Assembly: GCA_014607495.2 (NCBI GenBank)
Contig: CP053169.1
Location: 1,922,001-1,986,000 of the forward strand
DNA: 64,000 nucleotides
Direction of reading: 5' to 3'
Source: Carposina sasakii
Lineage: Eukaryota; Arthropoda; Insecta; Lepidoptera; Carposinidae
Shown here: positions 40,018-52,185 of the stretch, in pieces
Layout: each line of letters opens with the position of its first letter
Numbering within the stretch: the first letter of the stretch is position 1
The notes under the pieces: model-generated
What the model was told of the DNA's origin: nothing
What the model saw: the letters and a program-made list of their open reading frames with translations, nothing else
Databases searched by the model: none
Position numbers and translations under genes: made by a program

Positions 40018-40575
40018 TCTAGGGGCCACTTGTACCGATGCGTCAATCTCTAGATCTAAATAACTAAACGAATAATTAAATCATGTCGTCCTGATTTTTT
40101 AACATACATAGAAAGAGACATATGTGCTAATAATGTGCTTTAATTAAGGGCCACTTGCACCAAATGCGTAAAACTATGTACATAGGTTTAAGTAAATTAA
40201 GAATTAAAATGCATGTCGTCATGCTATTTTTGGTATAATCAGAAAGAGACATGTGTGTGTGCTAATACCTTATTTAAAATTAAAGTAATTTAATTAAGTG
40301 CCAATTGCAACAAATGCAATATGTCTATAGATAGGTTTAAGTATATCTAGAATTAAAACACGTGGCGTCGTGCTTTTTTTATATAAACAGAAAGAAACGC
40401 TAATAACGTATATTAATTAAGGGCCACTTGTAGCAAATGCTTAAATCTAATTTTAATTGACGTCTAACACTCACGACGTCTCTTTCTGCTTATATCAGAA
40501 ACAAGACATGTGTGCTAATTAGCTATTTAAATTGAACCTAGATTTACGCATTTACTACAAGTAGGCCCAATATTT
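40018..40575. repeat. Imperfect 125-150-bp tandem repeats with an inverted end
   Basis: Repeat starts near 40022, 40147, 40296 and 40422 share 'gggccacttgcaccaaatgc', then 'acatgtcgtcatgc' and 'cagaaagagacatgtgtgct'. At 40549-40571 the first block recurs inverted (tttactacaagtaggccca), so the array is the inside of an inverted-repeat element. Confidence 0.65.
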
Positions 40576-41023
40576 GCTGCAAGTGTGATAAAAACTGAAT
40601 TTTAATATCTTACAAGTTATTATAATCCAGTTTTTACAAGACCATGTAGCTTTACATTAATTTATAAGCTAGTTAGATTTCCAATCCAAACAAAACCGAA
40701 ACTTACCTTTTTAAACTAGCAAAAAATCCATAATTACATTCAACAGGGCCGCCTGCTCTATAGTTATTAGATATCAATCACTTCTTTACACTTCGATTCT
40801 AATTATTACAACCACGCTCGACTACATTGTAGTACTACAGTATTAGTAGTAATTAAATAATGTTTAATTGACAATATTGTTCTTGTTTACGTGTACCATT
40901 CCGGTTGGCAAGCTTGTGTAGGGAAGAACTGATGTCGACTGGGGACTAAGGGAGGCTGTGCGGGCCTTGGACCAAAGGCCGTGGTAGGGTGACTATGGGT
41001 TTCACTTACACACATATCGCACC

Positions 41024-41097
41024 TTCGGTAGAACAACGGCACAGTTGTCAAAAATCGCAGAAAGCAAATTGTGTCGTTGTTCTACTGAAGTTACGAT
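41024..41097. repeat. 74-bp hairpin (TTCGGTAGAACAA)
   Basis: Arms 'cgcaccttcggtagaacaac' and the near-complement ending 'ttctactgaagttacgat'. The same hairpin occurs at 44367-44443. Confidence 0.75.
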
Positions 41098-41159
41098 ATA
41101 TTGAGATATGGTTTTTCGATGATATATTGTGAAATGGAGTAGCCGTCTTACTTAGATAC

Positions 41160-41335
41160 ATTTAGACACGGCTATGCTACCGAAATAGGTCAGTCATAAC
41201 TGCGGCATCATATGGACATGGACCACGATTAGCATAGAGGTGACAGATCTTAATGATCAGTGACAAGTTGCTAGCTCATCGCCTGAGATAATGTCCGAGT
41301 TCCTTTGTCGACGTGCACGGAATTATTTACTGAGT
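41160..41335 (+). repeat. E3 family repeat
   Basis: Contains 'gtgacaagttgctagctcat' and 'cgacgtgcacgga'. Confidence 0.55.
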
Positions 41336-42145
41336 GACTTCCTCACTAATATTATAAGAGTCGACTTTTTCAATAGTCAGATAGCATACCTGAAGGATAA
41401 AATTTGACGCTGTCTTTCTCTAAAACTGTATCAAGATAGATAAATGCGAAAGTAACAGTCTGTCTATTTGTCGGGCTTTCACGCCATTTGAGAATACGTA
41501 ATGGTCATAATTATCTATAAATGTCTTTAAATTGAGGAAATTTTATATTATTTGGATAATAATTAATTCCACATTTTATCCTAATATAGAATAAGTAGTA
41601 AAATCTCTTATTTTCACTCATCAAGCACATGTGCTTGGGTAAGAATAAATTATGTAAAAACACTATAAGAAAGAAACAATTTGAGTGTCTCTCAAAAAAA
41701 TATTCCAGCCAATCGGGTAAGTACAAGTGTTACTTTCTACCCTTACTTTGTAAACCGTAGATATAATTTAACAAGTTCAAAGAAAAACAAAATTGTGGAC
41801 ACCTCACACAAGGGAGGCACAACGGGAACCACCGCGCATGCGTGTACCTATGTCTATCTTTATCAACAATGTAGAACTCGCTTGCTTAAGCCACAAGTTT
41901 TAATTTGTATAGCTCAAACGTAATGGGTATACTTTAATAGTTTCCTGGCTGTACATAGGGCAGAAGGCTGCAGACAACCATGTTGAGAGCGGGGTAAAAT
42001 AGATCTTGTTGTGGTAGTGCAGGGTCTAGTTTTGAAAGTTTGGAAATATACTTAATTTAAAATCTCACATACTTGCACATGGGGTATTTAACGTGGTTGT
42101 ACGAGTCTTTATTGATTGACGACTTGATCGCAATTTGGATCTATA

Positions 42146-42409
42146 TACAGAGTGTAACAAAAAGGGTATGTTAAGCGAAAAGCTATGTGAACAGCCCACT
42201 ATAGAGAACCTATACACAAAATTTCAGACCCGAAATCACATGTTTATTTTTCCCGTTAGTATGGAGAATTTTTAAATATCTCAGGAATTTTCATACAATC
42301 TTGAAAAATAAAAATGTGATTTTGAGTCTCAAATTTTGTAGATAGGATCTCTATAGTGGGCTATTTACATAGCTTTTCGCTTAACATACCCTTTTTGTTA
42401 CACCCTGTA
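42146..42409. mobile_element. Palindromic MITE, 264 bp
   Basis: Sister of 27019-27282, identical length and ends (tacagagtgtaacaaaaagg / ttgttacaccctgta). Confidence 0.8.
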
Positions 42410-42424
42410 TAATAAATAAATTAA

Positions 42425-42645
42425 ATATTCACAACACATTAACCTAGTCCCACACTAATATGCCTAAAGTCTTGTGTCGTGGGTACTAAGCAACGGTATA
42501 TAAATACTTAGATAAGTTTAGAAACATCCATGACTCGGAAACAAACATCGATATTCATCATATTGTTTGCGCCTACCGGGATTCGAACCCAGGACGTATG
42601 GCGTGTCGCAGGCAGGGTCACTACCAACTCCACCATCGACCGTCA
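42425..42645 (-). mobile_element. tRNA-headed SINE, family A
   Basis: Head with 'gggattcgaacccaggac' at the right end; body identical in order to 2181-2415. Confidence 0.7.
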
Positions 42646-43084
42646 AAATATGTAAATACGAGTACTATCTGCACAGTAGTACCTAGATACGAAAACGTGA
42701 TCGTATACCAAAATCCTGCACAATTATTGTTAGGTAGCTAGCTGTTACAGCAATACCTACAGACGGTTGTGTTTAAAATGGGAAGCCAGAACTGCAGGAT
42801 CAATTAAGAGATCCTACTGCTACGTTTAGCATATACACATACATTAATCAGCCTATTGCAGCCCCCAGGGAGGGAAATACTGGAAAATAGTGTACTAATA
42901 ATAAGCCAACCACATATTTAGTTTAGTAGCTTTATTTCTTCAGGGGGCGATTTTTTCAGCAGTCAGATAGCCAATTTGAAGGATGATGTTGACACTACCT
43001 TGGTCAAGTTATCGGATCGTGTTGGAAAAATCGGCCCTTGGTAATTAAAAAAAAAAACTATTTTTGGCGAATATAATAAATATA

Positions 43085-43217
43085 AATATTCACACACTTC
43101 ACAACACATTGACCTAGTCCCACATTAAGATCCATAAGGTCTTGTGTCGTGGGTACTAAGCAACGGTATATAAATACATAGATAAGTATAGAAACATCCA
43201 TGACTCGGAAACAAACA
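43085..43217 (-). mobile_element. Headless SINE family A fragment
   Basis: Body only; it joins directly to a different SINE/RTE-like tail at 43218, suggesting insertion of one into the other. Confidence 0.6.
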
Positions 43218-43363
43218 AGCAGCATTCAGGAATATATTGTGACAGGTCCCACTTAACATATAGTCTACTTTTTATCTCGGGAAAATATTTTTATCCCGGA
43301 TAATTTCGACACTTTGTTTTTTCTTTAGTCCACGCGGACGGAGTCGCGGGCGTCCACTAGTAA
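43218..43363 (-). mobile_element. RTE-like/SINE element tail (CCGGGATAAAAAGTAG family)
   Basis: Contains 'tttttatctcgggaaaatat' and 'cgcggacggagtcgcggg', a very common lepidopteran repeat. Other copies: 51950-52185 and 60683-60905. Confidence 0.65.
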
Positions 43364-43509
43364 ATAATAAAATTGACGCAGCACGCTGCTGATAAATTAT
43401 TTATAGCATGTGGCTAGTAACCGGCGGCTTCGAGGGTAGGTAAAGGTTGTAATAACTGGTAGTACAAAATACATACATGCATGGAGTTTTTAACATTATC
43501 TTTTCCATA

Positions 43510-43801
43510 TACTACGCATCCTTCTTATAATCACGGACATTCTTCTCCATGAAAACATACCTGGGAAGTGTTTAGTTTCCAAGCTCTAAAGTTGGATTAA
43601 GATTGCATTTTTTTGTAGAAATGCACCAAGATGCGTGTAAAAATTAGTAATATCTCACAAATAAAAATGTCAGAAGGTCAGCGTCACAAAAATCAATAAA
43701 AAAATAAACAAAATCATTTCACAACAATTTTTTTTGCGTAAACTTACTTTATTTCATGTACGGACCCCTCGCAAACGTGGCAACGAAAAAGCATCCTGTA
43801 T
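43510..43801 (-). repeat. E2 family, truncated copy
   Basis: Reverse orientation; ends 'aaaaagcatcctgta'. It lies just past the P450 3' end. Confidence 0.6.
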
Positions 43802-43843
43802 ACACAAAGAGATGGTTATGTCTATGGTTATGTCCAATGAAGG

Positions 43844-44037
43844 TTACTTCTTAAACACTCTACCCTCCCATTCAGGCCTGGCGTCGAACTTTAGCATAAT
43901 TTTTCCAATGGGTTGAGTGATAATAGTTCTGACATCAGTTTCCACCGTCCGCGGCATGCCCTCAGCTAAGGAGATCCTGTACTTCTTCAGCAGTGTCACC
44001 AAGCCTGCAAGGACTTGCATCTTCGCAAAACGCATAC
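43844..44037 (-). CDS. P450 exon 2
   Basis: Acceptor CTCTCACAG; completes the glycine and encodes MRFAKMQVLAGLVTLLKKYR to stop. Helix L follows the haem loop as expected. Confidence 0.92.
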
Positions 44038-46613
44038 CTGTGAGAGAATGATAAAATTATTAATAAAGAAAATGGAAAAAAAATCTTCACCCGAGTGGGA
44101 ATCGAACCCACGACCACTGCAAAGCGTGCCAGCCGCTATAACCACTAAGCCACCGGGTCAATTACTCGGATGACGAATTTTACCATCTCTTTTCTAAATT
44201 ACATATTGCCAACGTTATTCTTCATCACATAAAATATTTTCTAATGATCGTAACGTAACATAACAACTGAACAGCCAGGATCCATTGAAATATTAGCTTG
44301 GCTGTCGGATAATGGATCCCGACTGTTCAGTTGTTATGTTACGTTACGATCATTGGAAAATATTTCGCACCTTCGGTAGAACAAGGGCACAATTGTCTAA
44401 GATTGCAAAAGCAAATTGTGCCTTTGTTCTACCGAAGCTGCGATTTTATGTTCTTCATTAGTATTCATCCATAATAATATTATAGAATTCTAGACCACCG
44501 GACTAGATGAAGTGCTTGTTTTTTTTTCTTTTCAGTTTTTTAAGCAGTCGGGTTTTTGGATGTAACTTTGGACCTCAATATCTTGGAAACCCGTGGTTTC
44601 CCAGGGGTGCTTCCATAGAAAAAAAGATCGTGATGTTACAAAGAATACGAGGTATTAAAAGAACAAAGTTGTCTTTTTACACCCAGTATAAGTCATCCTC
44701 TTGAATGACTATCTATTTAACCCATCTAAAACTGCATCAAAATCCGTTTCGTAGTTTAAAGATCTACACAGGGACAGAGAGACAGCGGGAAGCGACTTTG
44801 TTTTATAACATGTACCTATTTAGTAATAAGGAGATCATTTTTTAAAATTGTCAGCGGCAGCTGAATGCCCGGCTTCTGAGGTACTTTTATCGCTAGTTTT
44901 ATTATCCTGTATTAACGCTATTGTTTCGATAACTTTGTCAATAAGATTGCGATTCCGAGCATCGACTCGTAACATACCTAACTCCATTTATACTACGTAT
45001 CATGTTTGCCCAAAATATGCCGTTGTTAACGGGGTGGATCGGATGTGGGCTTAGGCAATATACCTTAATCACATATAGGTAATTTTCTTGTCATAATTAG
45101 CTATTTGATTTCATCAACAAAGAAACGCGTCAAAAAAGGACAAAAATATCTACCTTATGGGCTAAACTATGTCACGATGGCAAACTTCGTTCACGATCGA
45201 AAAATGATGTTACTTTTTCTGAGCCTTTTTATTTAGTCACTTACCTATACAAATCCTTGGTCCTTCCCCAAACGGCAAATATGTATACGCCGTTATATTA
45301 TGCTTGTTCTGGGGCAAAAAGCGATCAGGTAAGAACCTCTCCGGCTCCGGAAAGTGCGCAGGGCTATGATGCAGATGGTATATCGGTATATGCACCCGCA
45401 GGCCTTTTTCAACCTTCAACCCTGTCGGAAGAATACAGTCTTCATACACCTCTCGAGTCAGTAATGCGATAACCGGGTGTAGTCTTAAAGTTTCCAGCAT
45501 ACATGCCTCTAAATAAGGAAGTTCAGTCATGGTATCGTAGCCTAACTCATTATTGTGACGGCGCAAATAGTCATCGATCTCTTCGAAAGCTCTGTTTTGC
45601 ACTCCTACGTCTTGGGCCATCTCAAAAAGGGTGAACGCCATTGTTGTGGCCGATGTTTCATAGCCAGCCGCGAAAAATAGTACACAGTTTGCTACGAGGA
45701 ACTCATCATCAACCGGTACGACACATTTTCCGTTATCCTTGTTAAAGTTTCCTATACCGTCGCCGGTGAGGTTTTCATTCTTCTTCAAGTTCAGCAGCAA
45801 GTCAACGAAATCGTTACGCTCGGTTGGCTTGTACTGTCTCTGCTTAAAAACTCCAGTCAACAATTCATTGAAGAAGTTCGTTATATCTTTCGGAAACAGT
45901 TGAAATCCCAGGCCATAAAAAATACTGGGCCACATAGATCGGGTGACGAGTTTTGCGCCATTGAAATTGGAATTATCAAATATCAGATCGCCTATAACTT
46001 TAAACGGGTTGGGTTTAGATGATGCTGTCATTGTGTAAGTGTTGATACCAAACGCAGACGAACCAATAGAGTCCATGGTAAATCTTAGAGTTACATCTTT
46101 TACATCCACCGCGCTGTTCAAAGCAGTCTCTTCATCTATCAGACGCTCAAGCTCTACGGAGCAATTTTTTGTCAGATAGAACATGTTCTTCATTTTGGCT
46201 GAGGAAAATATTGGGGTGAGGTTCTGACGGATGACTTTCCACCTGTCTCCGTAGGTGAAGAACATGTTTGTGGTCAAGATCTCCTTATGAGTATACATGG
46301 AGACTTCTCTGCAGTTGAAGTGGAAGAAGTCCTTTGTAAGGATATGCTTTATGACTTCCGGATCTTGAACTAGAAGAGCAGGTTCAGTACCGTAAAAGGT
46401 TCCAATGTACGGCGCATCAGGGAACTTTTTACATATATCCTGAGCCACATGGGCTTGGGTCTTCTTCAACAGAATATAGTTTCTATAGTTACCAAATAGT
46501 GGTTTTGGTTTGAGGTATGGCACCTGCTTGTCTTTCCAATAGTTGTTGTGTCTCCTTATTATATGTAGTATGATAAAACAAAATGAAAGCACGAGAGCGA
46601 TTAAAATGTACAT
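43844..46613 (-). CDS. CYP3-clan cytochrome P450, 2 exons
   Basis: Exons 46613-45245 and 44037-43844, joined in a glycine codon inside the haem loop; 520 residues, normal for the family. N-terminal membrane anchor (1-20), hinge PYLKPKPLFGN, helix C WKVIR (125-129), helix I FAAGYETS (314-321), ExxR ETLR (374-377), PERF (424-427), haem loop FGEGPRICIG with the cysteine ligand at 455, then MRFAKMQVLAGL from exon 2. A microsomal monooxygenase using NADPH-P450 reductase. The AGYETS and GMRFAKMQ pattern is that of the CYP3 clan (CYP6 and its relatives such as CYP321, CYP324 or CYP337), often linked to plant toxin or hormone metabolism. The family number cannot be fixed by eye. All key residues are present. 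Confidence 0.93.
44087..44160 (-). mobile_element. tRNA-like SINE head in P450 intron
   Basis: Minus strand: GGTGGCTTAGTGGTTATAGC (A box) and GTGGGTTCGATTCCCAC (perfect T arm with B box). The acceptor stem does not pair well, so a SINE rather than a tRNA is favoured. Confidence 0.6.
44240..44359. repeat. 120-bp hairpin in P450 intron
   Basis: Arms 'aatgatcgtaacgtaacata' onward and the reverse complement, about 50 bp each with few mismatches. It sits directly beside the hairpin at 44367. Confidence 0.8.
44367..44443. repeat. 77-bp hairpin (TTCGGTAGAACAA)
   Basis: Second copy of the hairpin at 41024, here with better pairing: gcaccttcggtagaacaagg against cctttgttctaccgaagctg. Confidence 0.8.
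45245..46613 (-). CDS. P450 exon 1
   Basis: 456 codons plus one base, ATG at 46611-46613, donor GTAAGT after CI(G). Carries everything up to the haem cysteine. Confidence 0.94.
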
Positions 46614-46929
46614 CTTGGTTTAAAATTGCAACATTAAAATAATAATGTTTACTAATTTGTAAATTGTTTTTAAAATAAAATTAAACAAAATCACAGAAAA
46701 TAATGAGCATTTACTAATTACCAAATATAAATTGTTTTTAAAATAAAATAATAAACACGTAACACCTTCACAGAAATATCTTAATATTGTGAGCATTTTT
46801 CGGAGCCTAATCTGTACCAAATAAATATATATTGATAAGTTATCTCAAATGTTTACCTACCTATATTTTAATCAGTTGTTTTTACATTTCAATGCATATG
46901 CATTTTAAGATATACAATAAGTACATTTC

Positions 46930-47150
46930 GGCTTTGTCACCGAAATGGTGTATCCAGAACTGCAAGTTTACAAGGGAGATTCTACAGCTACGTCTAGTGT
47001 AGGAAGACAGATATAATTATATGACAAGTAACAAATTGCTAGCTTATTGCCTGGGACGGGGAGAATGCCCAAGTTCCGTTAGACACTAACGACATGCACG
47101 GAAGGAGATGCAGTTGATGTATTGATCTATTGAAGCCCCGCAATAGCACG
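46930..47150 (+). repeat. E3 family repeat, near-complete
   Basis: Contains 'tgtatccagaactgcaagtt', 'tgctagcttattgcctggga' and 'gacatgcacggaaggagatg'. Confidence 0.6.
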
Positions 47151-47299
47151 GGTTGATAATAATATTATTATATATAATAATATATTATGTTGCCGATAGA
47201 TTTTACCTTGTCGACCAAATCAATATTGCATTGAAATCGCAGGTCTTAAATATTTTGGTAACTAGATAACATACCAGCCAGCAAATGAAAACACTTCAA

Positions 47300-47510
47300 G
47301 TATGCTAACAACATGGCAAGAAGTATACCAACTAAATATTAAAATTAAGTACAAGATAACACTGACAGACATAAAAGAATGCACAGACTACTTAGTGTAC
47401 TAACGTAAAAGAAAGAACGAAATGAATGTGACATGGGCAGTAAACAATTCATCTAAGCAATAAACAAACTGAAGTGGAAATGGAGTGGACACATGCTAAG
47501 GAGTCAATAA
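47300..47510 (+). pseudogene. Decayed RTE-like LINE fragment
   Basis: The end 'ctgaagtggaaatggagtgg' reads LKWKWSGH, as in the C-terminal part of RTE-type reverse transcriptases (LKWQWAGHIAR). The rest is degraded. Confidence 0.4.
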
Positions 47511-49279
47511 AATTAATTAATTAATTTCTAAGCACCTAATACGACTATCAATCAATAATCATATTGTGATCCGCTAGAAATATGTACTTACGTTTAGATA
47601 TAATCTGGAGTATTTCCGTTTCCGTGTGCCTAGACACGAGCATTGTTGACCTCAGGCCACCTGCCTTGTGAACAGTTATTTATTACTCATAATTGGACAT
47701 ACGTATTTGTAATTTGTGGAATATCTTATCTTCTAAACATATAAGCAAGGTGTTCAATACGAGTATAAGTAAGTTATGCCAGTTTGTATACTTAATCACC
47801 TGCCCATTATTACCTATTTAGCAAAAGCAAAGCAATAGCGAAAATTGAAAAATATTCGCTGATTGCTTGTCAAATTCATATTACGTAAAATGAATTTCGA
47901 AGGAATTTTGATATTTCAACGCGAATATTGTACAATTTTCACTATGGCTCTACTTCGGCTTTGCTATTGCAAATTAGGTAATCAGGAGGCTGATTTATTT
48001 TTCAAGTTTTTCAAAGTTCCATAGTAAAAATTGTTCCCCTCTACCTACCTAAAATCACGTGCCAAAAATAAGTCAATCATTATTATGAAAACACAGTATA
48101 ATAAAACGCTTTGTTCTAAATGATTGAAGTATCTACTTATCAAAATACAGCCTAAACCGCTGATCGTAAAGGCTTGCAACTTGGAGGGTGTGTTCTTTGT
48201 ATGACGTAGGCATCCTATACATACATACATATAATCACGCCTTAGCGTGTATATATGTATGTATGTATGTATCCCTTACGGGGTAGGCAGAGCACTAAGG
48301 GTCGATAGAACCATATGGTGCCATTTCTGAGCAATTTTGAGGGTAGGTGTAGTTAAAATGAGTTGAGGCAACGATTTTCCGAAATTCCCACGGAAACGGG
48401 GGAAAGAGGAATTCTAAAGTTTATGGGAGTGGTCTGTGGTTTACGCGGACGAAGTCGCAGGCGGCCGCTAGTGTCTAATTAAGTGCTACATATACATAAT
48501 ATACGTAGTTAAGTTACTTTTGAATTGTTTGCTTACGTTTGCTGTTTAGATATAAATATTCTGTGGTAGGCAAGTATAGCGCTCATAGTAGGGTCGGTTT
48601 CATAGAAAACTCCTATGCCTGATTTCGAAACTAACATTTTTCGTATGCAGTAACACAGATAATGCAGTCATACTAGTAACTTAGTGAAGCCTGTGATAGT
48701 GATGTAAGGGATGGTTTCTCTTTTTGTTTTATTTTGCGTAGTGGTGGTGTGCTCTTATTCTAGCCAGCTTATCTCCTTCAGCAACCCTTTCAGGTTGCCC
48801 AGAGTCTCGCTAACTGAGCCTGGAGAACCAAAATATTTATTCGGGTACGAGGGGTAGGGCACCTTTTTCCAGCGCAATAGCAGATTGGTGGCTGTTCAAT
48901 ATTAACTTACAACGCATCATTGAAATGAACTATGTCGTGAAACGCACTCTATCGTTATCTATTTTAGGCCACAATCAACGACTATACCTACACATTTCGC
49001 TAGTTCGTTACGCATAATTTTTTATACTAATTACAAAGCCAATTCTTTCCACGCTAATGATTCAAATGACAAACAAAAACTCGAGGAAGTTTATTCTGAG
49101 TGAAAGTTTAATTCACAACGGCCTTCGCAACTGCTTAAAATGCCAAAGATTCGAGGCCAAAGAAACTATCCAATTGTAAATCTTTATTTTTGCATTTGGG
49201 AAACTACGAGGCGTAGGTACATATTTGTGGATACCCCAGTCCTTAAAGACAAAGGTATTCAACTAGTGCGTGCTACCGG

Positions 49280-49505
49280 TGATGATACCTACGGTGCCGA
49301 GACGTGGACTCTAACTATGTGCCTCATAAAGAAGCTCAGGAGCGCACAGCGAGCAATGTAGAGAGCTATGCTCGGGATCTCTCTGAGTGATCGAATCAGA
49401 AATGAGAAGATCCGAAGACGTACAAAGGACATACATAGCCCAACGGTCCAGCAAGCTAGAGTGGCAATGGACAGGGCACATAGCTCGAAGAACCGATGGC
49501 CCACA
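49280..49505 (+). pseudogene. RTE-like LINE fragment, broken
   Basis: Reads YGAETWTLT, LIKKLRSAQRAM, a stop, then RAMLGISLSDRIRNEKIRRR, then a frameshift and LEWQWTGHIARRTD. Order and words match the C-terminus of endonuclease/RT proteins of RTE LINEs; at least one stop and one frameshift break it. Confidence 0.75.
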
Positions 49506-49506
49506 C

Positions 49507-49735
49507 ACGGCTGTGTCCCCAAAATGGGGTAACCAGAATTGAAGGATCATGAAGGAGTTCCCACAGTTACGTTTGGTATAACGGGGGCAGATGTTAATAA
49601 TAATAATAATTAGTGATATTGATGACCTAGCTCATCGCGTAAGAGAATACCCCATTAGTCAACCCTTACCACATGCACGGAAAGAGATGCTGATTTATTC
49701 TAGTAAAGTCCCACATCAGCATAGGACAAAAGTAA
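49507..49735 (+). repeat. E3 family repeat, near-complete
   Basis: Runs from 'tgtgtccccaaaatggggta' to 'agtcccacatcagcatagga'; follows the RTE fragment directly. Confidence 0.6.
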
Positions 49736-50145
49736 TATTATCTTCTAGTTCAAGAATAAAGCAGCAGAGAGCGAGACATAAATAGGTTTATCTCGTGTAA
49801 CGATCTCGACTGTCACGAGCCTGCGGGGACTGCCGGAAGCTGCGTGTCGCTCATAGACACAATACGAGCCCAAGGGATGTAGAGCCACTTCCGGCATAGC
49901 GTAGAACCATAGAGATTTCTATGTGTGCGGCGTGAAATAAGTTTTTCTCAATGAAAAACCGAGCTGCAATAGAATACAAATTTTAATGGGAAAGTTGTAA
50001 ATATTGTTGTGTTTGTGTCCGAAAGCGGAGACAGACACATTACTTACTTAATAGTAAAAGTACCAGCCTCTTTAGGGATGGCGGTTGTGAATATATGACT
50101 GACTATGATGATGAAAAACATCATCATCAACAACAACGTCCAACT

Positions 50146-50514
50146 ATTCACTATGGGTACGCCCACCACCGGGCCCTACACCCTCCACTGACCCTCGGAT
50201 CTGATAACTCATAACTGCGAAAACAGGCACTTGCACTAACTACAATCGCCACGAGAAACCAGATTATTAATTTCCATTTACTAATTTCTATAATCCTGAG
50301 GATGCCACGGTTGTTGGCGAAACATATGTAGATTATTTATCTAGTTTTTGATTTCGGAATAGTGCAATGTATTGTCTTGCATGCTAGGTGCTCGGGTCTG
50401 GTTTTTCGTGGCGATTGTAGTTAGTGCAAGTGCCTGTTTTCGCAGTTATGAGTTATCAGATCCGAGGGTCAGTGGAGGGTGTAGGGCCCGGTGGTGGGCG
50501 CACCCATAGTGAAT
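50146..50514. repeat. Long hairpin: 118-bp arms, 133-bp loop
   Basis: 50146-50263 and 50397-50514 are almost perfect inverted copies (attcactatgggtacgccca start). One visible mismatch is at the TACGCC/GGCGCA position. No ORF. Confidence 0.88.
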
Positions 50515-50564
50515 GTTTGAACTTCCGAATTGTAACGCCTAATACAATTTCATTTATAAAACAG

Positions 50565-50926
50565 AAGGGCATACTATACGAGTATATACATCAAATGAAG
50601 TAAGTTTATGCCAAAAAAAAAAATCTGGGAAGCGATGTTAATTTTTTAGTTTTTTTTTTTCATTTCTTGATAGGGCGGAATTTATAATGTCCAGTGTTTG
50701 TGTTAGTTCTTTATAGCCAGATTTTAATTACTTTTCGTGAAAAAAATATTATTACACGCATCTATGTGCATTTATGCAGAAAAACGCAGTGTATTTACTC
50801 AACTTTGGACCCTAATATCATGGGAACCAGACACTTGCCAGGTATGCTTTTATGGAGAAAAATGATCGTGATGATGTGGAGATTCCGTGGTATTCGGGAA
50901 CGTTGACGACCAAAAAACATTATGTA
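50565..50926 (+). repeat. E2 family copy
   Basis: Contains all central blocks; ends 'accaaaaaacattatgta' right against the next element. Confidence 0.65.
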
Positions 50927-50928
50927 TA

Positions 50929-51746
50929 TGTCGTGGCCATATCGTAGAATTGATCATTTCATGAAATGGTCGAGCATTTCATGAAATGGTCGCATTTCAT
51001 GAAAAGTTCAACTGTCTATTGGCCACATCATGATATGGTTTGGGCAGATCGATGATTAAAAATCGTTTCTCGATATGGGCAACTAAACGCCCGATCATTT
51101 CATGAAGTGGTCAAGATTATTGATCATATCGTAAAATAGTTACATGAATCACCGGTAGAGGCGCTGCGCGCGTTTTATTTATGTGTGAAGATGGCGGATT
51201 TTTTCTTTTTAGGTTATAAAACAAATTAAAGAGAGTAGGGTGACTATGCAGAAGAAGTTCACGGATAGTGTGTTATATTGTATAATGTATATTAGACTTA
51301 ATGGTGGTTTATAATAATATTGTTAAACAAAAACCTTAGATTACGATAGGTTAGGTTAGGTTAGACTATGACAAATGACGCACGAGCCGAGCGAGCGGAG
51401 CGAGCGTGCCCAGGCAGCGTCCGGCGATGTGCCAGATGCGAATCGCTTTTGTAAAGTCTTTTATGTTTTTAAATATTATATTGTGAAAATATCACATAAA
51501 TAATAGCAAAAAAAATCATACCATCATACCTTATGGTATACTTATATATGGTGTAAGCTCTTACCACATTCGGATTTTATGGACACCCTGTTAATACGAT
51601 TTGGCCAAACGTGGATGACAAAATCGTGAAATGTAGACGATTTAACGATCTGGTCAAATTGAATTGGCCACTTCATGAAATGCGACCACTTCATGAAATG
51701 CTCGACCATTTCATGAAATGATCAATTTAACAATATGGCCACGACA
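50929..51746. mobile_element. DNA element with repeated TTTCATGAAATG motifs, about 820 bp
   Basis: Inverted ends 'tgtcgtggccatatcgtaga' / 'aacaatatggccacgaca', flanked by TA (or TATA). The palindrome TTTCATGAAATG or a one-base variant occurs about seven times near the two ends. A GC-rich patch (51376-51425, GAGCGAGCGGAGCGAGCG) lies inside. No transposase frame. Confidence 0.75.
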
Positions 51747-51949
51747 TATATAAGGTGTTTTCAAAATTAATGACACAAAAATAGGTAGGTAAAAAGAATC
51801 AACTTTCACTATGGGACCAACACCGAAATAGTGAAAAAAAGCATGTTCGATAGAATCTTGAATAATTACTGCACTGAAATGTGCGGTGTGTGTTATTGTT
51901 GAGCTCATAAATCGATAGGTATAGATATCGAGAGTACTAATTCTTAGTA

Positions 51950-52185
51950 ATATTATAAACGCCAACGTTTGTAAGTATGGATGGATGGATGGATGTTTGT
52001 TCCTACTCTTTCACGTAAAAACGGCTAAAGCGATTTTATTAAAATTTTATATGGAGTTTGCTGACACCCTGGATTAATACATGGGCTACTTTTTATCCCG
52101 GGAAAATATTTTTATCCCGGATAATTTTGAAATTTTGTTTTTTCTGCAGTCCACGCGGACGAAGCCGCGGGCGTCCACTAGTGAT
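51950..52185 (-). mobile_element. RTE-like/SINE element (CCGGGATAAAAAGTAG family)
   Basis: Longest copy; includes a (ATGG)n run at 51978-51993 and 'cgcggacgaagccgcggg' near 52157. Confidence 0.65.

Larger units (their letters stand above)
38237..43843. other. Intergenic, repeats only
   Basis: Between the UNC93-like gene start and the P450 3' end. Repeats are listed separately; no gene recognised. Confidence 0.55.

Noticed and set aside
44087..44160. Genuine tRNA gene
   Set aside because: A and B boxes are good but the acceptor stem does not pair and no clear anticodon arm forms; SINE head more likely. The same applies to 2340-2415, 39764-39842 and 42565-42645.
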